This document shows, piece after piece, positions 10,856 through 25,069 of a DNA stretch of 64,000 nucleotides. Origin of the DNA: Klebsiella quasipneumoniae subsp. quasipneumoniae (GTDB lineage: Bacteria > Pseudomonadota > Gammaproteobacteria > Enterobacterales > Enterobacteriaceae); contig NZ_CP084876.1 of assembly GCF_020525925.1 (NCBI RefSeq), positions 4,092,001-4,156,000 of the forward strand. The letters are read 5' to 3'. Numbering within the stretch: position 1 is the first letter of the stretch; each line of letters starts with the position of its first letter. The notes below the pieces were generated by a model that saw only the letters and a list, made by a program, of their open reading frames with translations, had not been told where the DNA came from and ran no database searches. The position numbers were made by a program, and so were the translations under genes.

Positions 10856-11128
10856 TCAGTTCACCGCGTCTTTCAGCGCTTTACCAGCACGGAAGCCCGG
10901 CACTTTTGCGGCAGCGATAGTAATTTCTTTACCTGTTTGTGGGTTGCGACCAGTACGGGCGGCACGTTCTTTAACAGCAAAGGTACCGAAACCTACCAGC
11001 GCAACGTCATCCCCAGCCTGCAGAGATTCAGTAACAGAAGCGATTAAAGCATCTAACGCACGTCCAGCTGCAGCTTTAGAAATGTCCGCACCCGCAGCAA
11101 TTTTGTCAATCAGTTGAGATTTATTCAC
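10856..11128 (-). CDS. hupB: HU-beta, nucleoid-associated DNA-binding protein
   Basis: A 90-residue histone-like protein, essentially E. coli HU-beta: [20 protein letters not shown] at the N terminus and the DNA-binding arm RNPQTGKEI with the conserved arm-tip proline. It binds and bends DNA non-specifically as a homodimer or as a heterodimer with HU-alpha and shapes the nucleoid. It lies downstream of lon but is separated from it by a strong terminator, so it has its own promoters in 11129-11270. In E. coli HU is also a Lon substrate partner. Confidence 0.98.
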   Translation of the reverse strand: MNKSQLIDKIAAGADISKAAAGRALDALIASVTESLQAGDDVALVGFGTFAVKERAARTGRNPQTGKEITIAAAKVPGFRAGKALKDAVN

Positions 11129-11269
11129 TGTTCTCTTCCTCTCTTTATAATTTATATCGCACCAGAGTCCTTCATAGTGCGACCGCGCAGCAGTTATATC
11201 AGGACTGTCATGCCCTTACAACAGCAGTTGTCGATGACCCCCCTGCCAGCGATCTAAGTTAGCTACACA

Positions 11270-11305
11270 AAAAAAGGCTGGCAAGTCCGAAATGACTTAC
11301 CAGCC
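11270..11305 (-). terminator. lon terminator
   Basis: A 12-base inverted repeat GGCTGGCAAGTC/GACTTACCAGCC (11276-11287 and 11294-11305, one mismatch) is followed on the minus strand by seven T residues, ending lon transcription ahead of hupB. Confidence 0.9.
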
Positions 11306-11337
11306 CTATTTTTATTAGCGCAATTTGCGCAGAATCA

Positions 11338-13692
11338 CTATTTCGCGGTCACAACCTGCATGCCGAACGGTTCGTTCTGCAGCGCAAGTGTCAGAACTTC
11401 CTCGATTCGTTTCACCGGATGGATATCCAAATCGGCGATAACGTTATCCGGAATTTCTTCAAGGTCGCGTTTGTTCTCATCAGGAATCAGAACAGTCTTA
11501 ATACCGCCGCGATGCGCCGCCAGCAGTTTTTCCTTCAGACCGCCGATTGGCAGCACCTGACCACGCAGCGTAATCTCCCCGGTCATCGCCACATCGGCGC
11601 GTACCGGGTTGCCGGTCAGGCAGGAGACCAGCGCCGTACACATGGCGATACCCGCGCTCGGACCATCCTTCGGCGTCGCCCCTTCCGGTACGTGGACGTG
11701 AATATCACGCTTCTCGTAGAAGTCGGCGTTAATGCCCAGCTTGTCCGCCCGCGAACGTACCACGGTCAGCGCAGCCTGAATCGACTCCTGCATCACCTCG
11801 CCCAGCGAGCCGGTGTAGGTCAGTTTGCCTTTACCCGGTACGCAGGCGGTTTCGATGGTCAGCAGATCGCCGCCCACTTCCGTCCACGCCAGACCGGTCA
11901 CCTGACCGACGCGGTTCTCACTATCGGCGCGGCCATAGTCGAAGCGCTGCACGCCGAGATAATCATGCAGATTCTCACCGTTAATTTCGATGTGTTTCAG
12001 CGTTTTATCCAGCAACAGCTGCTTAACGGCCTTACGGCACAGCTTGGAGATTTCACGCTCCAGGCTACGAACGCCCGCTTCACGGGTGTAGTAACGAATA
12101 ATGCCGATAATGGCGCTATCGTCGACGGTCAGTTCGCCTTTCTTCAGCGCGTTGCGTTCGATCTGCTTCGGCAGCAGGTGACGCTTGGCGATGTTCAGTT
12201 TTTCATCTTCGGTGTAACCCGAGAGGCGAATTACTTCCATACGGTCCAGCAGCGGCGCCGGAATGTTCATGGAGTTGGACGTCGCCACGAACATCACGTC
12301 GCTGAGATCGTAATCCACTTCCAGATAGTGGTCGTTAAAGGCCACGTTCTGTTCCGGATCCAGCACCTCAAGCAACGCGGAAGCCGGGTCGCCGCGCATG
12401 TCGGAAGACATTTTGTCGATCTCATCCAGCAGGAACAGCGGGTTTTTCACCCCCACTTTCGCCATTTTCTGGATCAGTTTGCCCGGCATCGAGCCAATAT
12501 AGGTCCGACGATGACCGCGAATTTCCGCTTCATCGCGCACGCCGCCCAGCGCCATGCGGACGTATTTCCGGCCGGTCGCTTTGGCGATAGATTGACCCAA
12601 TGAGGTTTTACCTACCCCCGGCGGTCCCACCAGGCAGAGGATCGGCCCCTTAATTTTGTTGACCCGGCTCTGCACCGCGAGATACTCAAGGATGCGGTCC
12701 TTCACGCGCTCCAGACCATAGTGATCGGTATCGAGGATCTCCTGGGCCTGACGCAGGTCTTTTTTGACCTTACTGCGCGCATTCCACGGCACCTGCACCA
12801 TCCAGTCGATGTAGCCACGCACGACGGTCGCTTCCGCAGACATCGGCGACATCATCTTCAGCTTCTGCAGTTCCGCTTCGGTTTTCTCTTTCGCCTCTTT
12901 CGGCATTTTCGCCGCGTCGATCTTGCGCTTCAGCGCTTCGTTTTCGTCCGGGGCGTCGTCCATCTCGCCGAGTTCTTTCTGAATCGCTTTCATTTGCTCG
13001 TTCAGATAGTACTCGCGCTGGGATTTCTCCATCTGCTTTTTGACGCGGTTGCGAATGCGCTTCTCAACCTGCAGCAGATCGATTTCCGATTCCATCATCG
13101 CCATCAGATATTCCAGACGTTCGTTGACGTCGGACATCTCCAGCACGGACTGCTTGTCCGCCAGCTTCAGCGGCATATGCGCCGCGATGGTATCCGCCAG
13201 GCGCGCCGGATCGTCGATGCTGTTCAGCGACGTCAGCACTTCCGGTGGGATCTTTTTATTCAGCTTGATATAGCCTTCAAACTGGCTGATAGCGGTACGA
13301 ACCAGCACTTCCTGCTCACGTTCGTCAATCGCCGGCGAGTCGAGATACTCCGCTTTCGCCGAGAAATGTTCGCCATTATCAGACAGCGCAGAAATACGTG
13401 CACGCTGTAGCCCTTCGACCAGCACCTTCACGGTGCCGTCCGGCAGCTTCAGCATCTGCAAAATAGACGCCACGGTTCCAACGGTGAAAAGATCGTTTAC
13501 ACCCGGCTCATCCGTCGACGCTTCTTTCTGCGCAACCAGCATGATTTTTTTATCATGGTCCATGGCCGCTTCGAGGCAACGGATAGATTTTTCCCGCCCT
13601 ACGAACAGGGGTATGACCATGTGCGGATAAACCACCACATCGCGCAACGGCAATACGGGGATTTCAATGCGTTCAGAACGCTCAGGATTCAT
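11338..13692 (-). CDS. lon: Lon ATP-dependent protease
   Basis: A 784-residue cytoplasmic AAA+ protease of the same length as E. coli Lon. It contains the N-terminal substrate-binding domain (to about 300), the ATPase domain with Walker [10 protein letters not shown] and Walker [10 protein letters not shown], and the protease domain with catalytic Ser in PKDGPSAG (S679) and Lys in [10 protein letters not shown] (K722), numbering by alignment to E. coli. It degrades misfolded and regulatory proteins such as capsule and cell-division regulators. The ATG at 13690-13692 follows AGAGAG; the in-frame extension of 36 codons crosses the heat-shock promoter and is not coding. Confidence 0.98.
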   Translation of the reverse strand: MNPERSERIEIPVLPLRDVVVYPHMVIPLFVGREKSIRCLEAAMDHDKKIMLVAQKEASTDEPGVNDLFTVGTVASILQMLKLPDGTVKVLVEGLQRARISALSDNGEHFSAKAEYLDSPAIDEREQEVLVRTAISQFEGYIKLNKKIPPEVLTSLNSIDDPARLADTIAAHMPLKLADKQSVLEMSDVNERLEYLMAMMESEIDLLQVEKRIRNRVKKQMEKSQREYYLNEQMKAIQKELGEMDDAPDENEALKRKIDAAKMPKEAKEKTEAELQKLKMMSPMSAEATVVRGYIDWMVQVPWNARSKVKKDLRQAQEILDTDHYGLERVKDRILEYLAVQSRVNKIKGPILCLVGPPGVGKTSLGQSIAKATGRKYVRMALGGVRDEAEIRGHRRTYIGSMPGKLIQKMAKVGVKNPLFLLDEIDKMSSDMRGDPASALLEVLDPEQNVAFNDHYLEVDYDLSDVMFVATSNSMNIPAPLLDRMEVIRLSGYTEDEKLNIAKRHLLPKQIERNALKKGELTVDDSAIIGIIRYYTREAGVRSLEREISKLCRKAVKQLLLDKTLKHIEINGENLHDYLGVQRFDYGRADSENRVGQVTGLAWTEVGGDLLTIETACVPGKGKLTYTGSLGEVMQESIQAALTVVRSRADKLGINADFYEKRDIHVHVPEGATPKDGPSAGIAMCTALVSCLTGNPVRADVAMTGEITLRGQVLPIGGLKEKLLAAHRGGIKTVLIPDENKRDLEEIPDNVIADLDIHPVKRIEEVLTLALQNEPFGMQVVTAK

Positions 13693-13773
13693 AGAGCTCT
13701 CTCTTAGTTTAAAGTCCGCCAGGTAGCCGACGACGCCACACTCCACTGCATCGTCGTTAATATGTAATCCAGT

Positions 13774-13801
13774 ATATGGGGATGTATTCCACACATTCAA
13801 C
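13774..13801 (-). promoter_or_regulatory. sigma-32 heat-shock promoter of lon
   Basis: Read on the minus strand, GTTGAAT (13795-13801) and CCCCATAT (13774-13781) are separated by 13 bases, matching the sigma-32 consensus and the known E. coli lon promoter almost base for base. Transcription starts about 75 bases before the lon ATG. Confidence 0.85.
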
Positions 13802-13821
13802 GGCGGGAATGCAGGAAAAAT

Positions 13822-13849
13822 AAAAGGGGAGATAAAATCCCCCCTTTTT
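13822..13849 (-). terminator. clpX terminator
   Basis: An AAAAGGGG/CCCCTTTT stem (arms at 13822-13829 and 13841-13848) follows the clpX stop on the minus strand and lies just upstream of the lon promoter, insulating the two protease operons. The symmetric A/T flanks could make it work in both directions. Confidence 0.75.
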
Positions 13850-13875
13850 GTTAACTGCTTGAGTGAAATGGCTAA

Positions 13876-15150
13876 TTATTCGCCAGATGCCTGCTGAGCC
13901 TCCGGTTTGCCGTAGATCAGCAACGGTTTGCTCTGCCCGGCGATAACCGACTCATCAATGACCACTTTTTCGACATCTTCCATCGAAGGCAGGTCATACA
14001 TGGTGTCCAGCAGCGCCGCTTCCACAATGGAACGCAGGCCACGGGCGCCGGTTTTACGCGCCATCGCTTTCTTGGCGATGGCATCCAGCGCTTCGTCGCG
14101 GAATTCAAGCTCTGCGCCTTCCAGGCTAAACAGCGCCTGATACTGCTTGGTCAGGGCGTTTTTCGGCTCTTTCAGGATCTGGATCAGCGCTTCTTCGCTC
14201 AGCTCGTTCAGGGTTGCCACTACCGGCAGACGGCCAATGAATTCCGGAATCAAACCAAACTTGATCAGATCTTCCGGCTCGACCTGGGCCAGCAGTTCGC
14301 CTTCGCTCGCTTTGTCGGACTTCGCTTTAACCGTCGCGCCAAAACCAATGCCGGAGCCGGTTTCCACACGGTGGGAAATCACTTTATCCAGACCGGCAAA
14401 CGCGCCGCCGCAGATAAACAGGATCTTGGAGGTATCAACCTGCAGGAACTCCTGCTGCGGGTGTTTACGCCCGCCCTGCGGCGGAACGGCGGCGACGGTG
14501 CCTTCGATAAGCTTCAGCAGCGCCTGCTGCACGCCTTCGCCGGAGACGTCGCGGGTAATCGACGGGTTGTCGGATTTACGCGAAATTTTGTCGATTTCGT
14601 CGATATAGACGATACCGCGCTGCGCTTTCTGCACGTCGTAGTCGCACTTCTGCAGCAGTTTCTGAATGATATTTTCGACGTCCTCACCCACATAACCGGC
14701 TTCGGTCAGGGTGGTGGCGTCCGCCATGGTAAACGGCACATCCAGCAGGCGCGCCAGCGTTTCCGCCAGCAGCGTTTTACCGGAGCCGGTCGGCCCGATC
14801 AGCAGAATGTTGCTTTTACCCAGCTCTACGCCATTGCTGGTATCGCCATTGCGCAGACGTTTGTAGTGGTTGTATACCGCGACCGCCAACACTTTTTTCG
14901 CCTGTTCCTGACCGATGACGTAGTCATCAAGGTGGTGGCGAATCTCGTGCGGCGTCGGCAGCGCGCTGCGCTCGCGGTGCGGCGCAACTTCTTTAATCTC
15001 TTCGCGAATGATGTCGTTACATAAATCAACGCATTCGTCGCAGATATACACGGATGGCCCGGCGATCAGCTTACGCACTTCATGCTGGCTTTTGCCGCAA
15101 AAAGAGCAATACAACAATTTGCCCGATCCATCTTTGCGTTTATCTGTCAT
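13876..15150 (-). CDS. clpX: ClpX, ATP-dependent unfoldase of the ClpXP protease
   Basis: A 424-residue AAA+ unfoldase. The N-terminal zinc domain has cysteines C15, C18, C37 and C40. Walker A GPTGSGKT, pore loop GYVGED, Walker [10 protein letters not shown] and the RKH loop GGRKHP follow in order. The IGF loop that docks to ClpP appears as GSGIGFGA. It recognises tagged or damaged proteins and feeds them to ClpP, encoded immediately upstream. The ATG at 15148-15150 follows AGAGG. The longer frame would add 16 basic residues without homology. Confidence 0.98.
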   Translation of the reverse strand: MTDKRKDGSGKLLYCSFCGKSQHEVRKLIAGPSVYICDECVDLCNDIIREEIKEVAPHRERSALPTPHEIRHHLDDYVIGQEQAKKVLAVAVYNHYKRLRNGDTSNGVELGKSNILLIGPTGSGKTLLAETLARLLDVPFTMADATTLTEAGYVGEDVENIIQKLLQKCDYDVQKAQRGIVYIDEIDKISRKSDNPSITRDVSGEGVQQALLKLIEGTVAAVPPQGGRKHPQQEFLQVDTSKILFICGGAFAGLDKVISHRVETGSGIGFGATVKAKSDKASEGELLAQVEPEDLIKFGLIPEFIGRLPVVATLNELSEEALIQILKEPKNALTKQYQALFSLEGAELEFRDEALDAIAKKAMARKTGARGLRSIVEAALLDTMYDLPSMEDVEKVVIDESVIAGQSKPLLIYGKPEAQQASGE

Positions 15151-15280
15151 GAGTCCAAACCTCTTTTTAAGTTCTTTGTGCCGCACACGACGACGCAAAT
15201 GCCATTCTCAGGCGCAAGCCGCCATATAGCGTTGTGCCGCCCTTCATTAGTATATACACAAAATCCTTCGCGCTACATCG

Positions 15281-15307
15281 AGGCGGTAGCGAAGCTACCG
15301 GCCGCCT
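15281..15307 (-). repeat. hairpin in the clpP-clpX spacer
   Basis: GGTAGC/GCTACC (15285-15290 and 15294-15299) with a three-base loop is extended by AGGC/GCCT across a bulge. It lies in the 249-base clpP-clpX spacer, which is longer than my recollection of the E. coli spacer (about 125 bases). It may affect transcript processing or read-through between the two genes. Otherwise I see only a candidate clpX promoter region (TATATAC at about 15251-15257) in this spacer. Confidence 0.4.
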
Positions 15308-15399
15308 GCCTGCCCGGCAAGCCTCCGGAAAAATGCCAACCGCTTAGCAGACGTGGCGAGAAGGATGCAGCGTAAAGCGGCACCCTTGCGCCTTGGGCA

Positions 15400-16023
15400 T
15401 CAATTACGATGGGTCAAAATAGAGTCGACCAGTCCGTACTCCACGGCTTCCGCAGCAGAGAGGAAGCGGTCACGCTCGGTGTCACGCTCAATCTGCTCAA
15501 GAGACTGGCCGGTATGATGCGCCATCAGCTCATTCATGCGTCCTTTCACCTTCAGGATTTCACGGGCGTGGATCTCAATATCCGTCGCCTGCCCCTGATA
15601 GCCGCCCAGCGGCTGGTGGATCATCACGCGGGAGTTCGGCAGGCAGAAACGCTTGCCCTTCGCCCCGGCGGTCAACAGGAACGCGCCCATGGACGCGGCC
15701 TGTCCCATACAGATGGTGCTGACGTCCGGCTTGATGAACTGCATGGTGTCATAGATCGACATCCCGGCGGTGATCACCCCGCCCGGAGAGTTAATGTACA
15801 GGTAAATGTCTTTTTCCGGGTTTTCCGCTTCCAGAAACAGCATCTGCGCCACGATCAGGTTTGCCATGTGGTCTTCGACCTGGCCGGTCAGAAAAATGAC
15901 GCGTTCCTTAAGCAGACGGGAGTAGATATCAAAAGAACGTTCACCGCGTGAGGTCTGTTCAATGACCATCGGCACCAGGGCCATATGGGGTGCAAAGTTG
16001 TCTCGTTCGCCACTGTATGACAT
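15400..16023 (-). CDS. clpP: ClpP, proteolytic subunit of the ClpXP/ClpAP protease
   Basis: A 207-residue serine peptidase that forms two stacked heptameric rings. Catalytic Ser111 lies in GQAASMGAF, His136 in RVMIHQP, and the aspartate near residue 185 in the C-terminal part. The sequence [11 protein letters not shown] at residues 9-19 matches the E. coli self-cleavage site after residue 14. The gene heads the clpP-clpX operon and is preceded by a sigma-32 promoter and a GGAG ribosome site. Confidence 0.98.
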   Translation of the reverse strand: MSYSGERDNFAPHMALVPMVIEQTSRGERSFDIYSRLLKERVIFLTGQVEDHMANLIVAQMLFLEAENPEKDIYLYINSPGGVITAGMSIYDTMQFIKPDVSTICMGQAASMGAFLLTAGAKGKRFCLPNSRVMIHQPLGGYQGQATDIEIHAREILKVKGRMNELMAHHTGQSLEQIERDTERDRFLSAAEAVEYGLVDSILTHRN

Positions 16024-16165
16024 TTCCGTCTCCTGGAGTAATTTTAAAATACCTGCTGCACTGATTGTAACCTTATGGACGGATTATCAGCCACAGTTTC
16101 TATCCGCTGAACGCGTCACCGCCTCTTCAACACGCGTGCAATTGCGGATGCAGTTGCCTACCCGG

Positions 16166-16194
16166 TAATGGGGATGGCGTTGCCATATTTCAAG
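16166..16194 (-). promoter_or_regulatory. sigma-32 heat-shock promoter of clpPX
   Basis: On the minus strand CTTGAAA (16188-16194) and CCCCATTA (16166-16173) lie 14 bases apart, an excellent match to the sigma-32 consensus and equivalent in position to the E. coli clpP heat-shock promoter. It lies in the 308-base tig-clpP interval, whose remainder holds only the tig terminator and the clpP leader. Confidence 0.85.
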
Positions 16195-16267
16195 CATAAC
16201 AAGCTTTTGCTGTAACGCTATCATGGTAAATGCGTTTTAGCACCGTGCCTGAGGCTGGCATTATCCT

Positions 16268-16300
16268 AAAAAAAAACCCGCCGCCTTTCGGCAACGGGTT
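16268..16300 (-). terminator. tig terminator
   Basis: A stem of AACCCG and GCC pairing with GGC and CGGGTT (arms 16275-16285 and 16290-16300, two central mismatches) is followed by nine T residues on the minus strand. It ends the tig transcript before clpP. Confidence 0.85.
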
Positions 16301-16331
16301 TTTGCCCGAACCTTAAACCATCGCGGCGAAA

Positions 16332-17639
<1,308 letters not shown>

Positions 17640-17776
17640 TCAAAAAAATCACAGTGCTCGGTCAACTCTGGAAGCGCGTGTAGGTGGCTTCGCAGAACCG
17701 GGATGCCCTCTTCAAATCAGAAACACATTCCCTGTCGTCAGAATCATCCCGAAGACATTCATATATAAGACGCGGC

Positions 17777-17805
17777 ATTATAGCGGCATCACTTTTGTGA
17801 GTCGA
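17777..17805 (-). promoter_or_regulatory. sigma-70 promoter of tig
   Basis: Read on the minus strand, TCGACT (17800-17805) and a consensus TATAAT (17777-17782) are exactly 17 bases apart. The implied start near 17770 gives a leader of about 140 bases before the tig ATG. The 345-base interval between bolA and tig holds this promoter, the leader, and the bolA terminator; I see no gene in it. Confidence 0.7.
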
Positions 17806-17898
17806 GAACGGTTGTCGCCTGGTGCTGCGGCATTTTTCACATTTCCCGCTCAATTTTGTCCGCAAAAGCGCTGACTTTGCGCATTTTCCAGGCAAAAC

Positions 17899-17920
17899 AA
17901 AACGGCCCGTAGGCCGTTTT
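17899..17920. terminator. bolA terminator
   Basis: A perfect 9-base stem AAAACGGCC/GGCCGTTTT with a four-base loop, flanked by T-rich sequence on both strands. It ends bolA transcription on the minus strand. Confidence 0.85.
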
Positions 17921-17975
17921 TGCTAAATCTGCAAGCAACATACTGGAAAAGCGCCAGCGGTTGCAAATGGGATTT

Positions 17976-18293
17976 CTAGGCGAGGCTCCCCGCGCCGCGG
18001 CACGGCGGCGAGGCGAAAACCGTATCCTGTAGCGCTTCCCATTCTTTAATCGTGTAGGTGTGCAACGCCAGGGCGTGCACCGTATTCGACAGCTCCTCGG
18101 TTAGCGTGCCGTAGATCATACGGTGGCGATTAAGGAAACGCTCGCCAGTGAAGCGATCGCTCACTAACACCACTTTAAAATGACTTTCAGAGCCCGCAGG
18201 GACGTTGTGACGATAACTTTCATCCACGACTTCGAGATACATCGGGTCGAACGCTGCTCTAAGTTTTGCTTCGATCTGTTCACGTATCATCAT
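17976..18293 (-). CDS. bolA: BolA, stationary-phase morphogene and regulator
   Basis: A 105-residue BolA-family protein (class II KH-like fold) with the conserved stretch [14 protein letters not shown] and the metal-ligand histidine context NRHRMIY and HALALHTY. BolA binds DNA, alters cell shape in stationary phase, and partners with monothiol glutaredoxins on Fe-S clusters. The start [10 protein letters not shown] at 18291-18293 follows a strong GGAGGAG ribosome site; a 12-residue extension is not conserved. Confidence 0.96.
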   Translation of the reverse strand: MMIREQIEAKLRAAFDPMYLEVVDESYRHNVPAGSESHFKVVLVSDRFTGERFLNRHRMIYGTLTEELSNTVHALALHTYTIKEWEALQDTVFASPPCRGAGSLA

Positions 18294-18340
18294 GAATTTT
18301 CTCCTCCGACAACGCTGAGATGCCGCCACTCCTTTTAAAT

Positions 18341-18348
18341 GTTAGCCG
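18341..18348 (-). promoter_or_regulatory. possible bolA gearbox -10 element
   Basis: On the minus strand CGGCTAAC lies about 50 bases before the bolA ATG, resembling the gearbox -10 sequence described for the E. coli bolA stationary-phase promoter. No convincing -35 partner is visible. The rest of the 302-base bolA-yajG interval shows only presumed promoters for these two divergent genes. Confidence 0.3.
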
Positions 18349-18595
18349 CTTTTACCGCTTCCATTAGGAGAAAACAACAAAAAATTAGCATTGTTCTGAT
18401 ATTTTCATTCAAAAGTATCACGTTTACTGGCTCTGGTCGCCAGATCCGCCGGTGAAAGAGCGATTAACCGTAGCGGGGCGCTCAGAAAACCGCCAGGGCG
18501 ATGGATTTACACGCGTTGCCACTTCCCCTTGCCGTTGGCAATGCTATGATGGCGGTAATTTTCCTTATAACAACACCATGCGTTGAGACCTGAAC

Positions 18596-19174
18596 ATGCT
18601 TAAGAAGATCCTTTTCCCGTTGGTCGCCATGTTTATGCTGGCAGGATGCGCCACGCCGCCGACCACCATTGAAGTATCGCCGAAAATCACGCTGCCGCAG
18701 CAGGATCCGAGCCTGATGGGCGTGACCGTCAGCATCAACGGCGCCGACCAGCGTCCGGACCAGGCGCTGGCGAAAGTGACGCGCGACAACCAACAGGTCA
18801 CCCTCACCGCCTCCCGCGACCTGCGCTTCCTGCTGCAGGAAGTGCTGGAGAAACAAATGACCGCGCGCGGCTATATGATTGGCCCGAACGGCGCAGTCGA
18901 TCTGCAGATCATCGTCAACAAACTTTACGCTGACGTCTCCCAGGGCAACGTGCGCTACAACATCGCCACCAAAGCCGATATCGCCATCATCGCCACCGCG
19001 GCAAACGGCACGAAGATGACCAAAAACTACCGCGCCAGCTACTCGGTTGAAGGCGCCTTCCAGGCCTCGAACAAAAACATCGCTGATGCCGTTAACAGCG
19101 TCCTGACCGATACCATCGCCGATATGGCGCAGGACACCAGCATTCACGATTTCATCAAGCAAAACGCGCGTTAA
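18596..19174 (+). CDS. yajG: YajG, outer-membrane-type lipoprotein
   Basis: A 192-residue lipoprotein with a signal peptide ending in the lipobox LAGC (acylated Cys19). It is the same length as and very similar to E. coli YajG, whose function is not known. Residue 20 is Ala, so outer-membrane sorting is expected. It lies directly upstream of ampG in the same direction with a strong hairpin between them, so the pair may be co-transcribed with attenuation. A role in cell-wall recycling is only a guess from context. Confidence 0.9.
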   Translation: MLKKILFPLVAMFMLAGCATPPTTIEVSPKITLPQQDPSLMGVTVSINGADQRPDQALAKVTRDNQQVTLTASRDLRFLLQEVLEKQMTARGYMIGPNGAVDLQIIVNKLYADVSQGNVRYNIATKADIAIIATAANGTKMTKNYRASYSVEGAFQASNKNIADAVNSVLTDTIADMAQDTSIHDFIKQNAR

Positions 19175-19180
19175 TGCCAC

Positions 19181-19208
19181 CACGAACCCGGCCTCCGCCG
19201 GGTTCGTG
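19181..19208 (+). terminator. strong hairpin between yajG and ampG
   Basis: An 11-base perfect stem CACGAACCCGG/CCGGGTTCGTG (19181-19191 and 19198-19208) with a six-base loop ends nine bases before the ampG ATG. The following tract GCTTTATGC is a poor terminator tail. It occupies the place where the ampG ribosome site would be expected. Confidence 0.7.
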
Positions 19209-19217
19209 CTTTATGCT

Positions 19218-20693
19218 ATGTCCAGTCATTACTTACGCATTTTTCAGCAGCCTAAATCAGCGATTTTGCTGATCCTCGGCTTCGCCTCCGGTCTGCCGCT
19301 GGCCCTCACCTCCGGTACCCTGCAGGCCTGGATGACGGTGGAAAATATCGATCTGAAAACGATCGGTTTTTTCTCGCTGGTCGGCCAGGCCTATGTCTTT
19401 AAATTTCTCTGGTCCCCGCTGATGGACCGCTACACGCCGCCGTTTCTCGGCCGACGTCGAGGCTGGCTGGTCACCACCCAGATCCTGCTCCTGCTGGCCA
19501 TCGCGGCGATGGGCTTTCTTGAACCCGTCTCCCAGCTGCGCTGGATGGCGGCGCTGGCGGTGGTGATCGCCTTCTGTTCAGCGTCGCAGGATATTGTCTT
19601 TGACGCCTGGAAAACCGACGTTCTGCCGGCGGAAGAGCGCGGCGCCGGCGCCGCGATCAGCGTGCTGGGCTATCGCCTCGGGATGCTGGTCTCCGGCGGT
19701 CTGGCCCTGTGGCTCGCCGACCGCTATCTCGGCTGGCAGGGGATGTACTGGCTGATGGCGGCGCTGCTGGTGCCCTGCATCATCGCCACGCTGCTGGCGC
19801 CCGAGCCGAGCGACGTCATCCCGGTTCCCCGATCGCTGGAGCAGGCGGTGGTTGCACCGCTGCGCGATTTTTTCGGCCGCAACAACGCCTGGCTTATTCT
19901 GTTGCTCATCGTTCTTTATAAGCTTGGCGATGCGTTTGCCATGAGCCTGACCACCACCTTTCTCATCCGCGGCGTCGGTTTTGACGCCGGTGAAGTGGGG
20001 ATGGTGAACAAAACCTTAGGCCTGTTCGCCACCATTCTCGGCGCCCTGTACGGCGGCGTCCTGATGCAGCGGCTGACGCTGTTCCGGGCGCTGCTGATCT
20101 TCGGTCTGCTGCAGGGGGTCTCCAACGCCGGCTACTGGCTGCTGTCGATTACCGATAAGCACCTCTATTCCATGGCGACCGCGGTATTCTTTGAGAACCT
20201 GTGCGGGGGAATGGGCACGGCGGCGTTTGTGGCGCTGCTGATGACGCTGTGCAACAAGTCGTTCTCCGCCACCCAGTTCGCGCTGCTCTCGGCGCTGTCC
20301 GCGGTTGGCCGCGTGTACGTCGGGCCGATTGCCGGCTGGTTCGTCGAGGCCCACGGCTGGTCCACCTTCTATCTCTTCTCTGTGGTCGCGGCGGTGCCGG
20401 GGATCGCGCTGCTGCTGCTGTGCCGGCAAACGCTCGAGCATACCCAACGCACGGCAAGCTTTATACCGCGTAGCGAATATCCGCAGGCCTATGCGCTGGC
20501 GCTGGGGATCCTGACGCTGGGCTGCCTGCTGCTGGCGGTATGGCTGGGTCTGCTGATCCTCAACGCGCTGGATTATACGTCGTTCAGCTTCCTGTCCGGC
20601 CTGCTGGAGGTTGCCGCGCTGACGGCCGTTGGCGGTATTTTGCTCGGCGGCCTGCTCGACTACCTGGCGCTGCGTAAAACCCACCTGATTTAA
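19218..20693 (+). CDS. ampG: AmpG, muropeptide (GlcNAc-anhydroMurNAc-peptide) permease
   Basis: A 491-residue major-facilitator permease with about 14 predicted membrane helices, almost collinear with E. coli AmpG. It imports anhydro-muropeptides released from the cell wall for recycling and thereby supplies the signal for AmpC beta-lactamase induction where ampR-ampC is present. The ATG at 19218 begins MSSHYLRIFQ as in E. coli. No ribosome site precedes it; a hairpin lies in that position. An in-frame GTG at 19206 lies inside the hairpin arm. Confidence 0.96.
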   Translation: MSSHYLRIFQQPKSAILLILGFASGLPLALTSGTLQAWMTVENIDLKTIGFFSLVGQAYVFKFLWSPLMDRYTPPFLGRRRGWLVTTQILLLLAIAAMGFLEPVSQLRWMAALAVVIAFCSASQDIVFDAWKTDVLPAEERGAGAAISVLGYRLGMLVSGGLALWLADRYLGWQGMYWLMAALLVPCIIATLLAPEPSDVIPVPRSLEQAVVAPLRDFFGRNNAWLILLLIVLYKLGDAFAMSLTTTFLIRGVGFDAGEVGMVNKTLGLFATILGALYGGVLMQRLTLFRALLIFGLLQGVSNAGYWLLSITDKHLYSMATAVFFENLCGGMGTAAFVALLMTLCNKSFSATQFALLSALSAVGRVYVGPIAGWFVEAHGWSTFYLFSVVAAVPGIALLLLCRQTLEHTQRTASFIPRSEYPQAYALALGILTLGCLLLAVWLGLLILNALDYTSFSFLSGLLEVAALTAVGGILLGGLLDYLALRKTHLI

Positions 20694-20711
20694 GGACGCT
20701 GCATCATTATT

Positions 20712-20746
20712 AGCCGTTGTAATTACGAAACGTAATTATAACGGCT
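20712..20746. repeat. 15-base inverted repeat downstream of ampG
   Basis: AGCCGTTGTAATTAC (20712-20726) and GTAATTATAACGGCT (20732-20746) are complementary at 14 of 15 positions, and the exception is a G-U pair in plus-strand RNA, giving a continuous 15-base stem around a five-base loop. The tail is T-rich but has no T-run. It may end ampG transcripts. The rest of 20694-21172 (479 bases) is the AT-rich cyo control region with no gene. Confidence 0.55.
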
Positions 20747-21020
20747 TATTAACGCTTTTATATTGCCCGCCGCGCTATTTGTTGTTTTGTGCGTTTTTGT
20801 TTTCTGGAAATTATTGACAGTTTTTATTCGATTCTTTAAATAATTTAACCGATTCAGCTAAGCCGATTTTATTTTACGTTTCCACAATGTCTTTTATTTG
20901 ATAATTAAATGTTAAACAATTGTTCTAATTTTTGGGTGGTTATGCCCATTCGCCGCTAAGCACTCCTTTTCTTATCCCTTTCGTTATCGATCCCACGAAA
21001 ATCAGGCTTTGCAAGCGATT

Positions 21021-21123
21021 ACGTAACACTACGTAACATATGTGACAAAGCAAGCAGAAGCCGCTAACACAGAACTGACAGAGATCCAATCATGTTTACA
21101 GTAATGCAACCTTACCGTAAAAT
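21021..21123 (+). promoter_or_regulatory. cyoABCDE promoter and upstream repeats
   Basis: TTTACA (21095-21100) and TAAAAT (21118-21123) are spaced by exactly 17 bases, 49 bases before the cyoA ATG. Just upstream are two direct copies of ACGTAACA (21021-21028 and 21031-21038) and, at about 20908-20930, GTTAAACAATTGTTC in an AT-rich tract. In E. coli the cyo operon is repressed by ArcA and Fnr at low oxygen; these repeats are candidates for such sites, but assignment is tentative. Confidence 0.65.
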
Positions 21124-21163
21124 GCCCGTACACTTTAAACGCCACCAGATCCCGTGGAATTGA

Positions 21164-24728
<3,565 letters not shown>

Positions 24729-24729
<1 letters not shown>

Positions 24730-25058
24730 TGAGTCATTCTACCGATCATAGCGGCGCTTCTCACGGCAGCGTGAAGAGCTACATGACAGGATTTATCCTG
24801 TCCATCATCCTGACGGTCATTCCGTTCGCCATGGTGATGAGTGGCTCCGCCTCGCATGCGGTTATCCTTGGCACCATTCTGGTGACCGCTGTGGTGCAGA
24901 TCGTGGTACACCTCGTGTACTTCCTGCATATGAACAGCAAGTCCGATGAAGGCTGGAACCTGACCGCATTTATCTTCACCGTAATCATCATTGCGATCGT
25001 GGTTGTCGGCTCCATCTGGATTATGTGGAACCTGAACTACAACATGATGATGCACTAA
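24729..25058 (+). CDS. cyoD: Cytochrome bo3 ubiquinol oxidase subunit IV
   Basis: A 109-residue three-helix subunit, same length as in E. coli, starting [14 protein letters not shown]. It helps assemble the CuB site. The ATG at 24729 overlaps the cyoC stop; a longer in-frame start inside cyoC is a frame extension only. Confidence 0.97.
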
Positions 25059-25069
25059 GAGCGGCGAGT

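Noticed and set aside
11419..12603. A 394-codon open frame on the plus strand.
   Set aside because: It is antisense to lon, which is certain from sequence; it has no ribosome site or recognisable domain.
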